Assembly: GCA_947456525.1 (NCBI GenBank)
Contig: CANGRI010000010.1
Coordinates: 1-33,071 of the forward strand
Reading direction: 5' to 3'
Length of the DNA: 33,071 bases
Origin: Opitutia bacterium
Lineage (GTDB): Bacteria > Verrucomicrobiota > Verrucomicrobiia > Opitutales > UBA953
The position numbers and the translations under genes were made by a program. The notes beneath the pieces were generated by a model. That model saw only the letters and a list, made by a program, of their open reading frames with translations. It was not told the origin of the DNA and searched no databases. Positions within the stretch are counted from its first letter, which is position 1, and the number at the start of each line of letters is the position of its first letter. Positions 15,245 through 21,970 of the stretch are shown here, in pieces.

Positions 15245-15580
15245 TCAGAAGAACCGAATCGTCTTCACCCGCATCTTCTCGTGCTCGGCATCGGTGCAAG
15301 GCGCGTCGATCGGTACGGCGGGGGCCTTGTCGTTCGGCACCACGAGCTTGTTCGCGAGGAGGTACTGTTCGACCTCGGCGCCGGAGATGTCGGGCAGCAT
15401 GACGCCGTCGATCTCGACGCACGGGGAAAGGCGCTGGCCGCTCTTCTCGACCATCTCGGCGTAGTTCGCCGGGTTGTTGATGATGTCGACGTCCTGGTAG
15501 GTCAGGGCGTACTTCGCCATGATGGCGCGCACGCCGTTGCTCCAGCCGCAGCTGGGTTTGAGGTAACAACGGATGTTCAT
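15245..15580 (-). CDS. Glutaredoxin-like protein with CGWS active site
   Basis: A 111-residue thioredoxin-fold protein. It begins MNIRCYLKPSCGWS, so the active site is Cys11-Gly-Trp-Ser14, a monothiol-like pattern rather than CPYC. The cis-proline of the fold is Pro53 in RLSPCVEIDG, followed directly by a second cysteine, and the GSH-loop equivalent is LPDISGAEVEQYL. The C-terminal 30 residues, with Cys95, are an extension beyond a minimal glutaredoxin. Start is ATG 15580, giving the canonical beta-strand beginning. It would use glutathione or another thiol in redox or Fe-S work; the natural substrate is unknown. It follows the response regulator gene by 31 bp on the same strand. Confidence 0.8.
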   Translation of the reverse strand: MNIRCYLKPSCGWSNGVRAIMAKYALTYQDVDIINNPANYAEMVEKSGQRLSPCVEIDGVMLPDISGAEVEQYLLANKLVVPNDKAPAVPIDAPCTDAEHEKMRVKTIRFF

Positions 15581-15611
15581 GCCCGTACCAATGCGGGCCT
15601 TCCGGAGGGAA

Positions 15612-16382
15612 TCAAGCCCGACGCGGCTTTTTACCATCCTTGGCGCCGCCGTTCGCGGTCGCGGGCTCGTACCAATAGCCGATGCCGTGGATCGTCCGCA
15701 GGCAATCGAGCGACTTGCCATGGTCCGCGTAGGCGTCGCGGATCTTGGCGATGTATTGGTCGAGGGAGCGGCTGCGGATGTCCGCATGCACGCCCCAGAC
15801 GGCATGGATCAGGCTGTGCCGGCTGATGATCACGCCGGGGTTGGCGTGAAGGTGGTAGAGGATGCCGAGTTCCTTGCGGCCGAGCTTGCGCTTCTTGTTG
15901 CCGAAGACGATCTCGAGCCGCTCCGGATGCACTTCGGCTCCGTTGAAGAGGAAGACGCCGGTGCCGAGCGCGGCGTTGACGGTGAGTCGGCTGTCGCCGG
16001 CGGTCTCGCTGCGGCGGAGGACGGCGCGGATGCGCGCGACGAGTTCGTCGGGGTGCGGGGGCTTGCCGATGAAATCGTCGGCGCCGGCTTCCAGCGCCTG
16101 CGCCACGTGATGTCCTTCGCGTTGCGCGGAGAGGAAGATGACGGCCGGCGAGTGGCTCAGGCGGCGGATCTTGTCGAGCACCGCGAGTCCGTCCAGGTCC
16201 GGCAGGTTCGGGTCGAGCAGCACGAGGTGCACGTACGACTCTCCCACGAACTTCAAGGCGGTGGCGCCTTTGTGGAAGACTTGGGTGGAGAGGCCGGCGT
16301 TCAGGAGTTGATCGGCGAGCGAGGCGGCGAGGCTACGATCGTCTTCAATGATGACCACCAGTGGCTTCTGCTTGGGGCTCAT
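15612..16382 (-). CDS. OmpR/PhoB-type response regulator (orphan)
   Basis: A 256-residue two-domain regulator. The receiver domain (about 8-122) has acidic residues Glu13, Asp14 and Asp15, phosphoacceptor Asp57 in LVLLDPNLPDLDG, and Lys107 in GKPPHP. The winged-helix output domain (about 140-240) includes RKLGRKELGILYHLHANPGVIISRHSLIHAVWG and the wing DCLRTIHGIGYWYEP. It should bind DNA when phosphorylated. No sensor kinase lies nearby in the window, so its partner is elsewhere. Start is ATG 16382. A divergent small membrane-protein gene starts 95 bp away, so 16383-16477 holds regulatory DNA for both. The target genes are unknown. Confidence 0.92.
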   Translation of the reverse strand: MSPKQKPLVVIIEDDRSLAASLADQLLNAGLSTQVFHKGATALKFVGESYVHLVLLDPNLPDLDGLAVLDKIRRLSHSPAVIFLSAQREGHHVAQALEAGADDFIGKPPHPDELVARIRAVLRRSETAGDSRLTVNAALGTGVFLFNGAEVHPERLEIVFGNKKRKLGRKELGILYHLHANPGVIISRHSLIHAVWGVHADIRSRSLDQYIAKIRDAYADHGKSLDCLRTIHGIGYWYEPATANGGAKDGKKPRRA

Positions 16383-16477
16383 GCAGAATCAGGGAGGGGG
16401 TAAGACTAGGGGTATTCACTTATGTAAAAAAGACCGCGAGGTTGCCAAGCCTCATTAAAAGACTAATTATAATAGAA

Positions 16478-16660
16478 ATGAGCGATGTCCCCGAGCCTTC
16501 CGCCGCCCGCAAGTGGTGGATCCGCGCCTTCCTGGTGCTCTTCGTGCTGTCGGCCTACCTGATCACCTGGTGGGGTTACAAGCAGCAGCAGCTCCATGAC
16601 CCGAAGTCGGACGGCAAGCCCAAGGACCCGATCGCCGACCAGAGCCTCTTCGGGCGCTGA
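16478..16660 (+). CDS. Small single-helix membrane protein
   Basis: A 60-residue protein with one transmembrane helix at about 14-33 (WIRAFLVLFVLSAYLITWWG), a short N-terminal segment and a charged, proline-containing C-terminal tail (KSDGKPKDPIADQSLFGR). No family is recognised. The ATG at 16478 begins just 5 bp after TATAAT (16468-16473), with TTGCCA at 16442-16447 (20-bp spacing, longer than ideal), so the message could be nearly leaderless. It is divergent from the response regulator, which could control it. Coding status rests on the helix and on codon usage. Confidence 0.6.
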   Translation: MSDVPEPSAARKWWIRAFLVLFVLSAYLITWWGYKQQQLHDPKSDGKPKDPIADQSLFGR

Positions 16661-16698
16661 TCCGTCCGAGGGGGGTGGACGGGGGTATTTCTAAAAAC

Positions 16699-16726
16699 TT
16701 GACCAGAGGGACTTCGTTCCTAAGTT
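16699..16726 (+). promoter_or_regulatory. Possible promoter for tRNA-Glu
   Basis: TTGACC at 16699-16704 and TAAGTT at 16721-16726 are 16 bp apart, with the tRNA starting 17 bp after the -10. The -35 hexamer is identical to those upstream of both tRNA-Gly genes. The -10 is weak. Confidence 0.4.
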
Positions 16727-16743
16727 CCTCGTTTCCACCGACC

Positions 16744-16821
16744 GCCTCCTTCGTCTAGCCCGGTCCAGGACACCTCGTTTTCACTGAGGTAACTGGGGTT
16801 CGAATCCCCAAGGGGGCGCCA
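16744..16821 (+). tRNA. tRNA-Glu (anticodon TTC)
   Basis: Acceptor stem GCCTCCT pairs with AGGGGGC (one T-G pair). The D-arm has TCTAGCCCGGTCCAGGA, anticodon stem CCTCG/TGAGG encloses loop TTTTCAC with anticodon TTC, and the T-arm holds GGTTCGAATCC. The discriminator is G and CCA is encoded at 16819-16821. These features match bacterial tRNA-Glu. Confidence 0.95.
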
Positions 16822-16838
16822 GGTGGAAGCTTTTCAGA

Positions 16839-16875
16839 TCGACCTCTCCGCAAGGGGAGGAAGGTCCTTTATTTC
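16839..16875 (+). terminator. Likely Rho-independent terminator after tRNA-Glu
   Basis: CCTCTCC and GGGGAGG (one G-T pair) form a 7-bp stem around a GCAA loop, flanked by GA.../...GGTC, and are followed by CTTTATTT. The position 20 bp after the tRNA CCA end fits its terminator. The T-run is short and interrupted. Confidence 0.5.
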
Positions 16876-16904
16876 CGAGTTACTCACATTGTCCCTTGCG
16901 TAGG

Positions 16905-16920
16905 TTCAAAAATTATTGAA
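16905..16920. promoter_or_regulatory. AT-rich palindrome upstream of GbsR-type regulator, candidate operator
   Basis: TTCAAAAATTATTGAA is symmetric at 14 of 16 positions and stands out in this GC-rich DNA. It lies 37 bp upstream of the regulator ATG. MarR/GbsR-family proteins often bind such inverted repeats in their own promoters, so autoregulation is plausible but unproven. Confidence 0.4.
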
Positions 16921-16957
16921 ACATCAGGAAGCCCCCAGCCTGCCTAGGCCAACCCTG

Positions 16958-17479
16958 ATGAAGCCCCCCTCAGAAAAGTCCGCCGGAAGGCGTAAAAGCC
17001 GCCCTTCTTTTGAGCCCCTTCAGCCGCATGAGATCGAGCTGGCCGATTTCTTCGTGCGCATGGCCGGAATCCTCGGCGTCCCGCGTTCGGTGGCCGAAAT
17101 CTACTCCTTGCTCTATGTTTCCTCCGGCCCCTTGGATTTCGACCATATCCAAGGGCGGCTTGGGATGAGCAAAGGCTCTGTCAGTCAGGGACTTAAGTTT
17201 CTGCGTGACCATGAGATGATCCTCTCGGTCAAAGAGAAAGGCGCCCGTCGCGAACGCTGGCAGCCGACACCTTCTTTGGCCGCTTCCCTCGTCGCCCTCC
17301 TGCGCAGCCAGGTCCTTCCCGCCCTCGAGCAGGCCCAACCTTCCCTGCAACGCGTCCTCGCCGACGTCCAAAAACTCGGCGCCCAGCCCGAAGTGATCGA
17401 GCGCCTATCCCGGCTCAATCGCTGGAACAGCCGAGCCCTCGAGCTCGCGCCTTTGCTCCTCCCGCCTCCGGGAGCCTGA
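16958..17479 (+). CDS. GbsR/MarR-type transcriptional regulator
   Basis: A 173-residue winged-helix regulator. The region about 25-95 reads FFVRMAGILGVPRSVAEIYSLLY followed by FDHIQGRLGMSKGSVSQGLKFLRD, the recognition helix arrangement of the GbsR branch of MarR-like proteins. The rest is helical and probably forms the dimer interface. In Bacillus GbsR responds to choline; here the ligand is unknown. The ATG at 16958 is preferred over a TTG 14 codons upstream, which lies inside a 16-bp palindrome. It is the first gene before the polysaccharide locus and on its strand, but a 560-bp repeat island separates them, so control of that locus is only a suggestion. Confidence 0.85.
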   Translation: MKPPSEKSAGRRKSRPSFEPLQPHEIELADFFVRMAGILGVPRSVAEIYSLLYVSSGPLDFDHIQGRLGMSKGSVSQGLKFLRDHEMILSVKEKGARRERWQPTPSLAASLVALLRSQVLPALEQAQPSLQRVLADVQKLGAQPEVIERLSRLNRWNSRALELAPLLLPPPGA

Positions 17480-17614
17480 CCCTTTCTGCCGGCTCGGCCG
17501 GTGACAGTCCGATCCACCCGTACGTGCACGCGAAAATCGCCTCCACGTGCGGTAGCCTGCCAGGGTAGTTAATTAATAGGCGAAAGCGGATAGCGGTTGG
17601 CGGTGAGACATTTT

Positions 17615-17757
17615 CGGGTGACGGGTGACAGCCACAGTTGTCAGCGACTCAGGAGTCGGCCTCTCGGCCATCAGCCGCAGGAACCTGGAGCCGGCTGCCG
17701 AAAGCTGAACGGCTGACACCCGAATGGCTGATGCCCCGGTGGCCGGCACCTGTCACC
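17615..17757 (-). repeat. MITE-like element, full copy in reverse orientation
   Basis: About 143 bp bounded by CGGGTGACGGGTGACAG and its counterpart CACCTGTCACC. Read in reverse it aligns along its length with the full copy at 21691-21834, including GGCCACCGGGGCATCAGCC and GGTTCCTGCGGCTGATGGC. Confidence 0.8.
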
Positions 17758-17838
17758 AATGAGGATAGGTGATAGCGGTTAGCGGTTAGGACAAATCAAA
17801 GGGCAACCAGAGACCGGATAATTGGTTGGATGTCTTGA

Positions 17839-17894
17839 GGTAGGGCGGGCTCTCCGAGCCCGCCGAACAGACGGTTCGGAGAACCGTCCCTACC
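17839..17894 (-). repeat. 56-bp REPIN-like double hairpin
   Basis: GGTAG, stem GGCGGGCTC/GAGCCCGCC with loop TCC, a 4-nt linker, a second stem (GACGGTTC/GAACCGTC plus one mismatched outer pair) with loop GGA, then CTACC. It is opposite in orientation to the copies at 23177, 28942 and 31400. Confidence 0.88.
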
Positions 17895-17904
17895 AAAGAG
17901 GCAG

Positions 17905-17933
17905 CTATGTCGTGACGCGGTCCCGACCCTACC
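17905..17933 (-). repeat. Single GTAG hairpin (type GTCGGGAC), reverse orientation
   Basis: On the minus strand, GGTAG is followed by GGTCGGGAC-CGC-GTCACGAC, an 8-bp stem with one mismatch and a 3-nt loop, ending CATAG. Confidence 0.82.
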
Positions 17934-18039
17934 TATTACAGCCACCCTCACCCGTTCTCATCCTCTGTCATCCGTCATCTGTCCTGCGCAGTCATCTTCA
18001 TCTTCCCACCCGCTAACCGCCACCACCTTTCTTCTCCCC

Positions 18040-18477
18040 ATGCGTATCGCCATCACCTCCGGCTACTTCGACCCCATGCATCGGGGCCACCTCGAGCTGC
18101 TCGAACTTTCGCGCGCCCAAGGCGACGCCCTCTGGGTCATCGTCAATACCGACGCCCAGGCGGCCCTCAAGAAGGGCAAGGCCTTCATCGATCAGGATAC
18201 TCGCCTGGCGGTGACCTCGGCCCTCCGCGTCGTCGACCGCGCGGTGCTTTCCGTCGACACCGACGGCTCGGTCTGCGCGACGCTCGACTGGCTCATCGGC
18301 GAGGCGAAGGCCCAAGGCCATGAGGCCGTCTTCTGCAAGGGCGGCGACCGCAACGCCGGCAACATCCCGGAGATGGTCGTCCTGACCAAGCACGGCGCGA
18401 AGCTCATCGACGGCCTCGGCGCCAAGATCGACAGCAGCTCCCGCATCATCGCCGGCGCGAAAAAGCCTTCCGCCTGA
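18040..18477 (+). CDS. Cytidylyltransferase-like nucleotidyltransferase (TagD/HldE-C type)
   Basis: A 145-residue HIGH-type nucleotidyltransferase. The motif [10 protein letters not shown] places the two nucleotide-binding histidines at 14 and 17, [12 protein letters not shown] is the sugar-phosphate loop seen in HldE/RfaE C-terminal domains, and SSSRII matches the final ISSTxI-like motif. Relatives make CDP-glycerol or ADP-heptose, so an activated precursor of a surface glycan is the likely product; which one cannot be decided. It is first in the run of polysaccharide genes, 29 bp before gmd. The ATG follows the pyrimidine-rich leader CCTTTCTTCTCCCC with no Shine-Dalgarno. Confidence 0.82.
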   Translation: MRIAITSGYFDPMHRGHLELLELSRAQGDALWVIVNTDAQAALKKGKAFIDQDTRLAVTSALRVVDRAVLSVDTDGSVCATLDWLIGEAKAQGHEAVFCKGGDRNAGNIPEMVVLTKHGAKLIDGLGAKIDSSSRIIAGAKKPSA

Positions 18478-18506
18478 ATCCCCGCCCCTCTAATCCCTCT
18501 CCCATC

Positions 18507-19568
18507 ATGAAAAAGCGCGCGCTCATCACCGGCATCACGGGCCAAGACGGCTCCTACCTCGCCGAGTTCCTCCTTGGCAAAGGTTACGAGGTCCATGGCC
18601 TCATCCGCCGCTCCTCCTCCTTCAACACCTCGCGCATCGAGCACCTCTACATGGAGGACCTGGTCCGCGACATCCATACGAAGAAGATCCAGCTGCACTA
18701 CGGCGACCTCGGAGACTCGACGAACCTCATCCGCCTCATCGGCGACGTCCAGCCCGACGAGATCTACAACCTCGGCGCGATGTCGCACGTGAAGGTCTCG
18801 TTCGACATCCCGGAATACACCGCCGACACCGACGGCATCGGCACGCTCCGCTTGCTCGAGGCCATCCGCATCCTGAAGATGGAGAAGAAGGTCCGCATCT
18901 ACCAGGCCTCCACCTCCGAGCTCTACGGCAAGGTGGTCGAAGTGCCGCAGTCGGAGACGACGCCGTTCTACCCGCGCAGCCCCTACGGCGTCGCGAAGAT
19001 CTACGCCTACTGGATCACCCGCAACTACCGCGAGGCCTACGGGATGTTCGCCTCCAACGGCATCCTCTTCAACCACGAGTCCGAGCGCCGCGGCGAGACG
19101 TTCGTCACGCGTAAGATCTCCCTCGCGGTCGCCAACATCGTGCACGGCCGCCAGGACTGCCTCTACCTCGGCAACCTTTCCGCGCAGCGCGACTGGGGTT
19201 ACGCCCCCGACTTCGTGCAGTGCATGTGGCTCATCCTCCAGCACAAGCAGCCCGATGACTTCGTGATCGCGACGGGCAAGATGTACACGGTCCGCGAATT
19301 CTGCACCCACGCCTTCCGCCGCGCGGGCATCGAGCTCGACTGGCAGGGGGCTGGCGCCGAAGAGAAGGGCGTCGACCGCAAGTCGGGCAAGACCCTCGTC
19401 GCCGTCGACCCGCGCTACTTCCGCCCGACCGAGGTCGAGCAGCTCCTCGGCAATCCGGCCAAGGCCGTCCGCGAGCTGGGCTGGAACCCGCAGCAGACTT
19501 CCTTCGAGCAGCTGGTGCAGAAGATGGTCGACCATGACCTGAAGCAGGTCGCCCACGCCAACCGCTGA
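18507..19568 (+). CDS. gmd: GDP-mannose 4,6-dehydratase
   Basis: A 353-residue short-chain dehydrogenase of the extended type that converts GDP-D-mannose to GDP-4-keto-6-deoxymannose using bound NADP. The cofactor loop [14 protein letters not shown] is at 9-22, [11 protein letters not shown] gives the NADP-phosphate contacts, the catalytic Thr136/Glu138 lie in [10 protein letters not shown], and Tyr160-x3-Lys164 is in [29 protein letters not shown] is the substrate-binding block specific to GMD. The length matches the family. The stop overlaps the fcl start, so the two GDP-fucose enzymes are made together. The leader is pyrimidine-rich (CTAATCCCTCTCCCATC). Confidence 0.97.
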   Translation: MKKRALITGITGQDGSYLAEFLLGKGYEVHGLIRRSSSFNTSRIEHLYMEDLVRDIHTKKIQLHYGDLGDSTNLIRLIGDVQPDEIYNLGAMSHVKVSFDIPEYTADTDGIGTLRLLEAIRILKMEKKVRIYQASTSELYGKVVEVPQSETTPFYPRSPYGVAKIYAYWITRNYREAYGMFASNGILFNHESERRGETFVTRKISLAVANIVHGRQDCLYLGNLSAQRDWGYAPDFVQCMWLILQHKQPDDFVIATGKMYTVREFCTHAFRRAGIELDWQGAGAEEKGVDRKSGKTLVAVDPRYFRPTEVEQLLGNPAKAVRELGWNPQQTSFEQLVQKMVDHDLKQVAHANR

Positions 19569-20509
19569 TGGATCGCGCCGCCAAGATCTACGTCGCCGGC
19601 CATCGCGGGATGGTGGGCTCCGCCATCGTCCGCGCGCTCCGCGCCGCGGGCCATACGGACATCGTCACGCGCACGTCGGCCGAGCTCGACCTCCGCGACG
19701 GCGCCGCGACCCGCGCGTTCTTGGCCTCGGAGAAGCCGGCCTACGTCGTCATGGCGGCCGCCCGTGTCGGCGGCATCAAGGCCAACGCGGCCCAGCCCTA
19801 CGACTTCCTCTACGATAATCTGGTGATGGCGGCCAACGTCATCGAAGGCTCCCGCCTCGCCGGCGTCCGCAAGCTGCTCTTCCTCGGCTCGAGCTGCATC
19901 TATCCCAAGCTCGCGCCTCAGCCCATCCGCGAGACCTCTCTTCTCACGGGCCCGCTCGAGGTCACCAACGAGGCTTACGCCGTCGCGAAGATCGCGGGCA
20001 TCAAGCTCTGCGACCATGCCCGCGCCCAACATGGTTGCGACTTCATCAGCGCGATGCCCTGCAACCTCTACGGCATCGGCGACAATTTCTCGCTCGAGAA
20101 CTCCCACGTGCTGCCGGCGATGATCCGCAAGATGCACGAGGCGAAGCTCCGCGGCGACGCCACCCTTCGCCTCTGGGGCACAGGGACGCCGCTGCGCGAG
20201 TTCCTGCACGCCGACGACCTTGCCGAGGCCTGCCTGATGCTCCTGGACCGCTACTCCCAGCCGGGCCACATCAACGTCGGCTCGGGTGAAGAGCTCACCA
20301 TCCGCGACCTCGCCGAGCTCGTCGCGCAGGCCGTGGGTTTCACCGGCCGCCTGGAATTCGATCCGTCGATGCCCGACGGCACGCCGCGCAAGCTGATGGA
20401 CGTCTCCCGCATCCGCTCCCTCGGCTGGAAGCACCGCATCACGATGGCCGAAGGCATCCGCGGCGCCTACGCCTGGTATCTCGCGCATTCGGACGAAGCG
20501 CGGAAGTAA
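19568..20509 (+). CDS. fcl: GDP-L-fucose synthase
   Basis: A 313-residue epimerase/reductase that turns GDP-4-keto-6-deoxymannose into GDP-L-fucose with NADPH. The Rossmann motif GHRGMVGSAIVRAL lies at 11-24, VGGIKANAAQPYDFLYDNL is a family block, the catalytic Ser108 is in LGSSCIYP, and Tyr137-x3-Lys141 is in EAYAVAKIAG. The length is typical. Start ATG 19568 shares one base with the gmd stop, which fixes the start and implies coupling. With gmd, it shows that the cell makes activated L-fucose, presumably for the glycan built by this locus. The GDP-mannose supply genes (manB/manC) are not in view. Confidence 0.96.
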   Translation: MDRAAKIYVAGHRGMVGSAIVRALRAAGHTDIVTRTSAELDLRDGAATRAFLASEKPAYVVMAAARVGGIKANAAQPYDFLYDNLVMAANVIEGSRLAGVRKLLFLGSSCIYPKLAPQPIRETSLLTGPLEVTNEAYAVAKIAGIKLCDHARAQHGCDFISAMPCNLYGIGDNFSLENSHVLPAMIRKMHEAKLRGDATLRLWGTGTPLREFLHADDLAEACLMLLDRYSQPGHINVGSGEELTIRDLAELVAQAVGFTGRLEFDPSMPDGTPRKLMDVSRIRSLGWKHRITMAEGIRGAYAWYLAHSDEARK

Positions 20510-20605
20510 GCCGCAAAGTTAGTTGACCGGTTGACCAGTGGGCCGGTTGGCCAGAACTACGATGAGAGTATTGAGTATGGAGTATCGGGGGAGTACTTGT
20601 CTTGA

Positions 20606-20631
20606 GGTAGGGTCAGCACTGCGTGCTGACC
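20606..20631 (+). repeat. Single GTAG hairpin (type GGTCAGCAC)
   Basis: GGTAG followed by a perfect 9-bp stem, GGTCAGCAC/GTGCTGACC, with a 3-nt loop TGC. It has the same architecture as the other GTAG hairpins with an unrelated stem sequence. Confidence 0.8.
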
Positions 20632-20642
20632 TAGATGCATCG

Positions 20643-20668
20643 GGTAGGGGCGCGACGGTGTCGCGACC
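20643..20668 (+). repeat. Single GTAG hairpin (type CGCGAC)
   Basis: GGTAGG is followed by CGCGAC-GGT-GTCGCG, a perfect 6-bp stem with imperfect outer pairs. It lies just 11 bp after the previous hairpin. Confidence 0.65.
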
Positions 20669-20855
20669 TTTGGAGAATAGACGGACGCATCCTCCGGTCC
20701 CCCTTTGAGTTAATGCCGCTCCCTCCGGCCAACTGGCCAACCGATCAACTGATCAACTCTGTCTTAGTCAGAGCCTCCAAGCCTCTGGTCAACTGAGCCT
20801 CTCCGCCTCCCCTTGTCCACGTGCCCACGTGCCAGCTTGCCCCCTATTTAATCCC

Positions 20856-21593
20856 ATGTCCTCCGTCACCCTTTGCATTCCCGCCCGCATCGCCTCCACG
20901 CGCCTGCCGCGCAAGGTCCTGCTCGACCTCGGCGGTAAGCCGGTCGTTCAGCATGTCTGGGAACGCGCGAAGCAGGTGCGTCAGGCCAGCCGAGTGGTCT
21001 TGCTCGCCGATTCGGAAGAGGTCGCGACGGTCGCCCGCGGTTTCGGCGCCGAGGTGCTGATGACCGATCCGTCCTGCCCGTCCGGCACGGCCCGCATGGC
21101 CAGCGTCATCGACAAGCTACCGGGCGAATTCTTCCTCAACGTCCAGGGCGACGAACCGTTCATCCAGCCTGACCTCCTCGACGGGCTCATCACGCGTTGG
21201 AAGGAGACGAAGTGCCCGCTGGTCACCGCGGTCTCGAAGATCCATGCGACCGAACGCCTCCTCGCGTCGAGCGTGGTCAAGGTCGTCCGCGCCGAGAACG
21301 GCGAAGCGATCTACTTTTCGCGCAGCCCGATCCCGCACCTCCGCGGCGTCGATCCTTCCGAATGGGTCAAGCGCCGCGACTACTGGGTGCACATCGGCGT
21401 CTATGGCTACGACCGCGCCACGCTCGCCGGCTACGCTCAGCTGACGCCGACCGACCTCGAGGCCGTCGAATCGCTCGAGCAGCTCCGCTTCCTGGCCCAC
21501 GGCCTCACCTTCCAGACCGTCGTCACCGATTATCATCCCGTCGCCATCGACACCCCTGAGGATCTCGAGGCCGCGCGGCGGCTCTTGGCATAA
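20856..21593 (+). CDS. kdsB: 3-deoxy-manno-octulosonate cytidylyltransferase
   Basis: A 245-residue enzyme that activates Kdo with CTP to CMP-Kdo for lipopolysaccharide inner core or Kdo-linked capsule. The nucleotide-binding start IPARIASTRLPRK is at 8-20, the metal-binding QGDEPF at 97-102, and YFSRSPIPH and HIGVYGYDRATL follow at expected places. The length is typical of KdsB. The ATG at 20856 is chosen because an upstream ATG would add nine residues inside the repeat-derived leader. The gene stands alone between two repeat islands, with AT-rich sequence (CTATTTAATCCC) and no Shine-Dalgarno ahead of the start. Confidence 0.95.
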   Translation: MSSVTLCIPARIASTRLPRKVLLDLGGKPVVQHVWERAKQVRQASRVVLLADSEEVATVARGFGAEVLMTDPSCPSGTARMASVIDKLPGEFFLNVQGDEPFIQPDLLDGLITRWKETKCPLVTAVSKIHATERLLASSVVKVVRAENGEAIYFSRSPIPHLRGVDPSEWVKRRDYWVHIGVYGYDRATLAGYAQLTPTDLEAVESLEQLRFLAHGLTFQTVVTDYHPVAIDTPEDLEAARRLLA

Positions 21594-21641
21594 AGATGCG
21601 CCGTTAGTTGACCGGTTGGCCAGTGGGCCAGGGATGCAAAG

Positions 21642-21670
21642 GGTAGGGTCGGGACCGCGTCACGACCTAG
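21642..21670 (+). repeat. Single GTAG hairpin (type GTCGGGAC)
   Basis: GGTAG, GGTCGGGAC-CGC-GTCACGACC (9-bp stem, one mismatch), ending CTAG. In this copy the outer pair is intact, unlike the CATAG-ending copies. Confidence 0.82.
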
Positions 21671-21690
21671 GTGTCTCGTAAAGACCGTTT

Positions 21691-21834
21691 CAGGTGACGG
21701 GTGTCGGCCACCGGGGCATCAGCCCTTCGGGCGTCAGCCGTTCAGCCATCGGCAGCCAGCGCCAGGTTCCTGCGGCTGATGGCTGAGATGCCGATTCCTG
21801 AGCCGCCGACGCCCAGGCCCTTCACCCGTCACCT
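21691..21834 (+). repeat. MITE-like element, full copy with 12-bp terminal inverted repeats
   Basis: It is bounded by AGGTGACGGGTG (21692-21703) and its exact reverse complement CACCCGTCACCT (21823-21834). It carries internal short palindromes such as GCCCTTCGGGC and has no coding potential. About 144 bp long; a full reverse copy lies at 17615-17757 and half copies at 23045, 28810 and 31269. Confidence 0.82.
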
Positions 21835-21970
21835 AGAATTAAATTCCCCAGCCAATCATCCGGTCTCCGGCTTCCCTTTGAGTGAAGCCCGCTGCTTCGC
21901 CTCTCTTCAATCCAGTCCTCCACTCTGCCCTCAACGCAGTCATCGATTCCGCCCTCTCTTCTTTCCCACC

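Larger units (their letters stand above)
17480..18039 (+). repeat. Repeat island 2 between gbsR-like gene and cytidylyltransferase
   Basis: No gene is seen in these 560 bp. The order is AGCGGATAGCGGTTGGCGG words (17585-17605), the MITE-like element in reverse orientation (17615-17757), tandem ATAGCGGTTAGCGGTTAGG (17772-17790), an AACCAGAGACCGG module (about 17803-17826), the 56-bp double hairpin (17839-17894) and a reversed single GTAG hairpin (17905-17933). The inverse of the AGCGGTTAG words (CCGCTAACCGCC) is at 18010-18021, just before the next start codon. The composite at 17839-17933 is the reverse complement of those at 23138, 28903 and 31361. Confidence 0.85.
20510..20855 (+). repeat. 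Repeat island 3 between fcl and kdsB
   Basis: No gene. The order is 8-mer tandem (GTTGACCG GTTGACCA GTGGGCCG GTTGGCCA) at about 20522-20554, GAGTATTGAGTATGGAGTATCG at 20564-20585, GTAG hairpins at 20606-20631 and 20643-20668, a CCGGTCCCCCTTTGAGTTAA module at 20695-20714, inverted 8-mers (GGCCAACTGGCCAACC, then GATCAACTGATCAACT) at 20727-20758, and a GTGCCCACGTGCCAGCTTG tract at 20821-20839 just before the start codon. CGGTTGGCCAG at 20544-20554 and its exact complement at 20733-20743 could pair. Confidence 0.85.
21594..21970 (+). repeat. Repeat island 4 between kdsB and kdsD-like gene
   Basis: No gene. The order is 8-mer tandem GTTGACCGGTTGGCCAGTGG (21607-21626), GTAG hairpin (21642-21670), the short link GTAAAGACCGTTT (21678-21690), the full MITE-like element (21691-21834), the AATCATCCGGTCTCCGG module (21855-21871) with TTGAGTGAA, and a pyrimidine-rich stretch to the start codon. 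The same hairpin, link and element sequence recurs at 32914-33071. Confidence 0.85.

Noticed and set aside
18822-18842. A possible short tandem repeat in gmd (ACCGCCGACACCGACGGC)
   Set aside because: It encodes conserved dehydratase residues in frame and reflects codon bias rather than a repeat.
20522-20758. The tandem 8-mers as a CRISPR array
   Set aside because: Units are 8 bp, degenerate and directly adjacent with no unique spacers, and there are no cas genes nearby.
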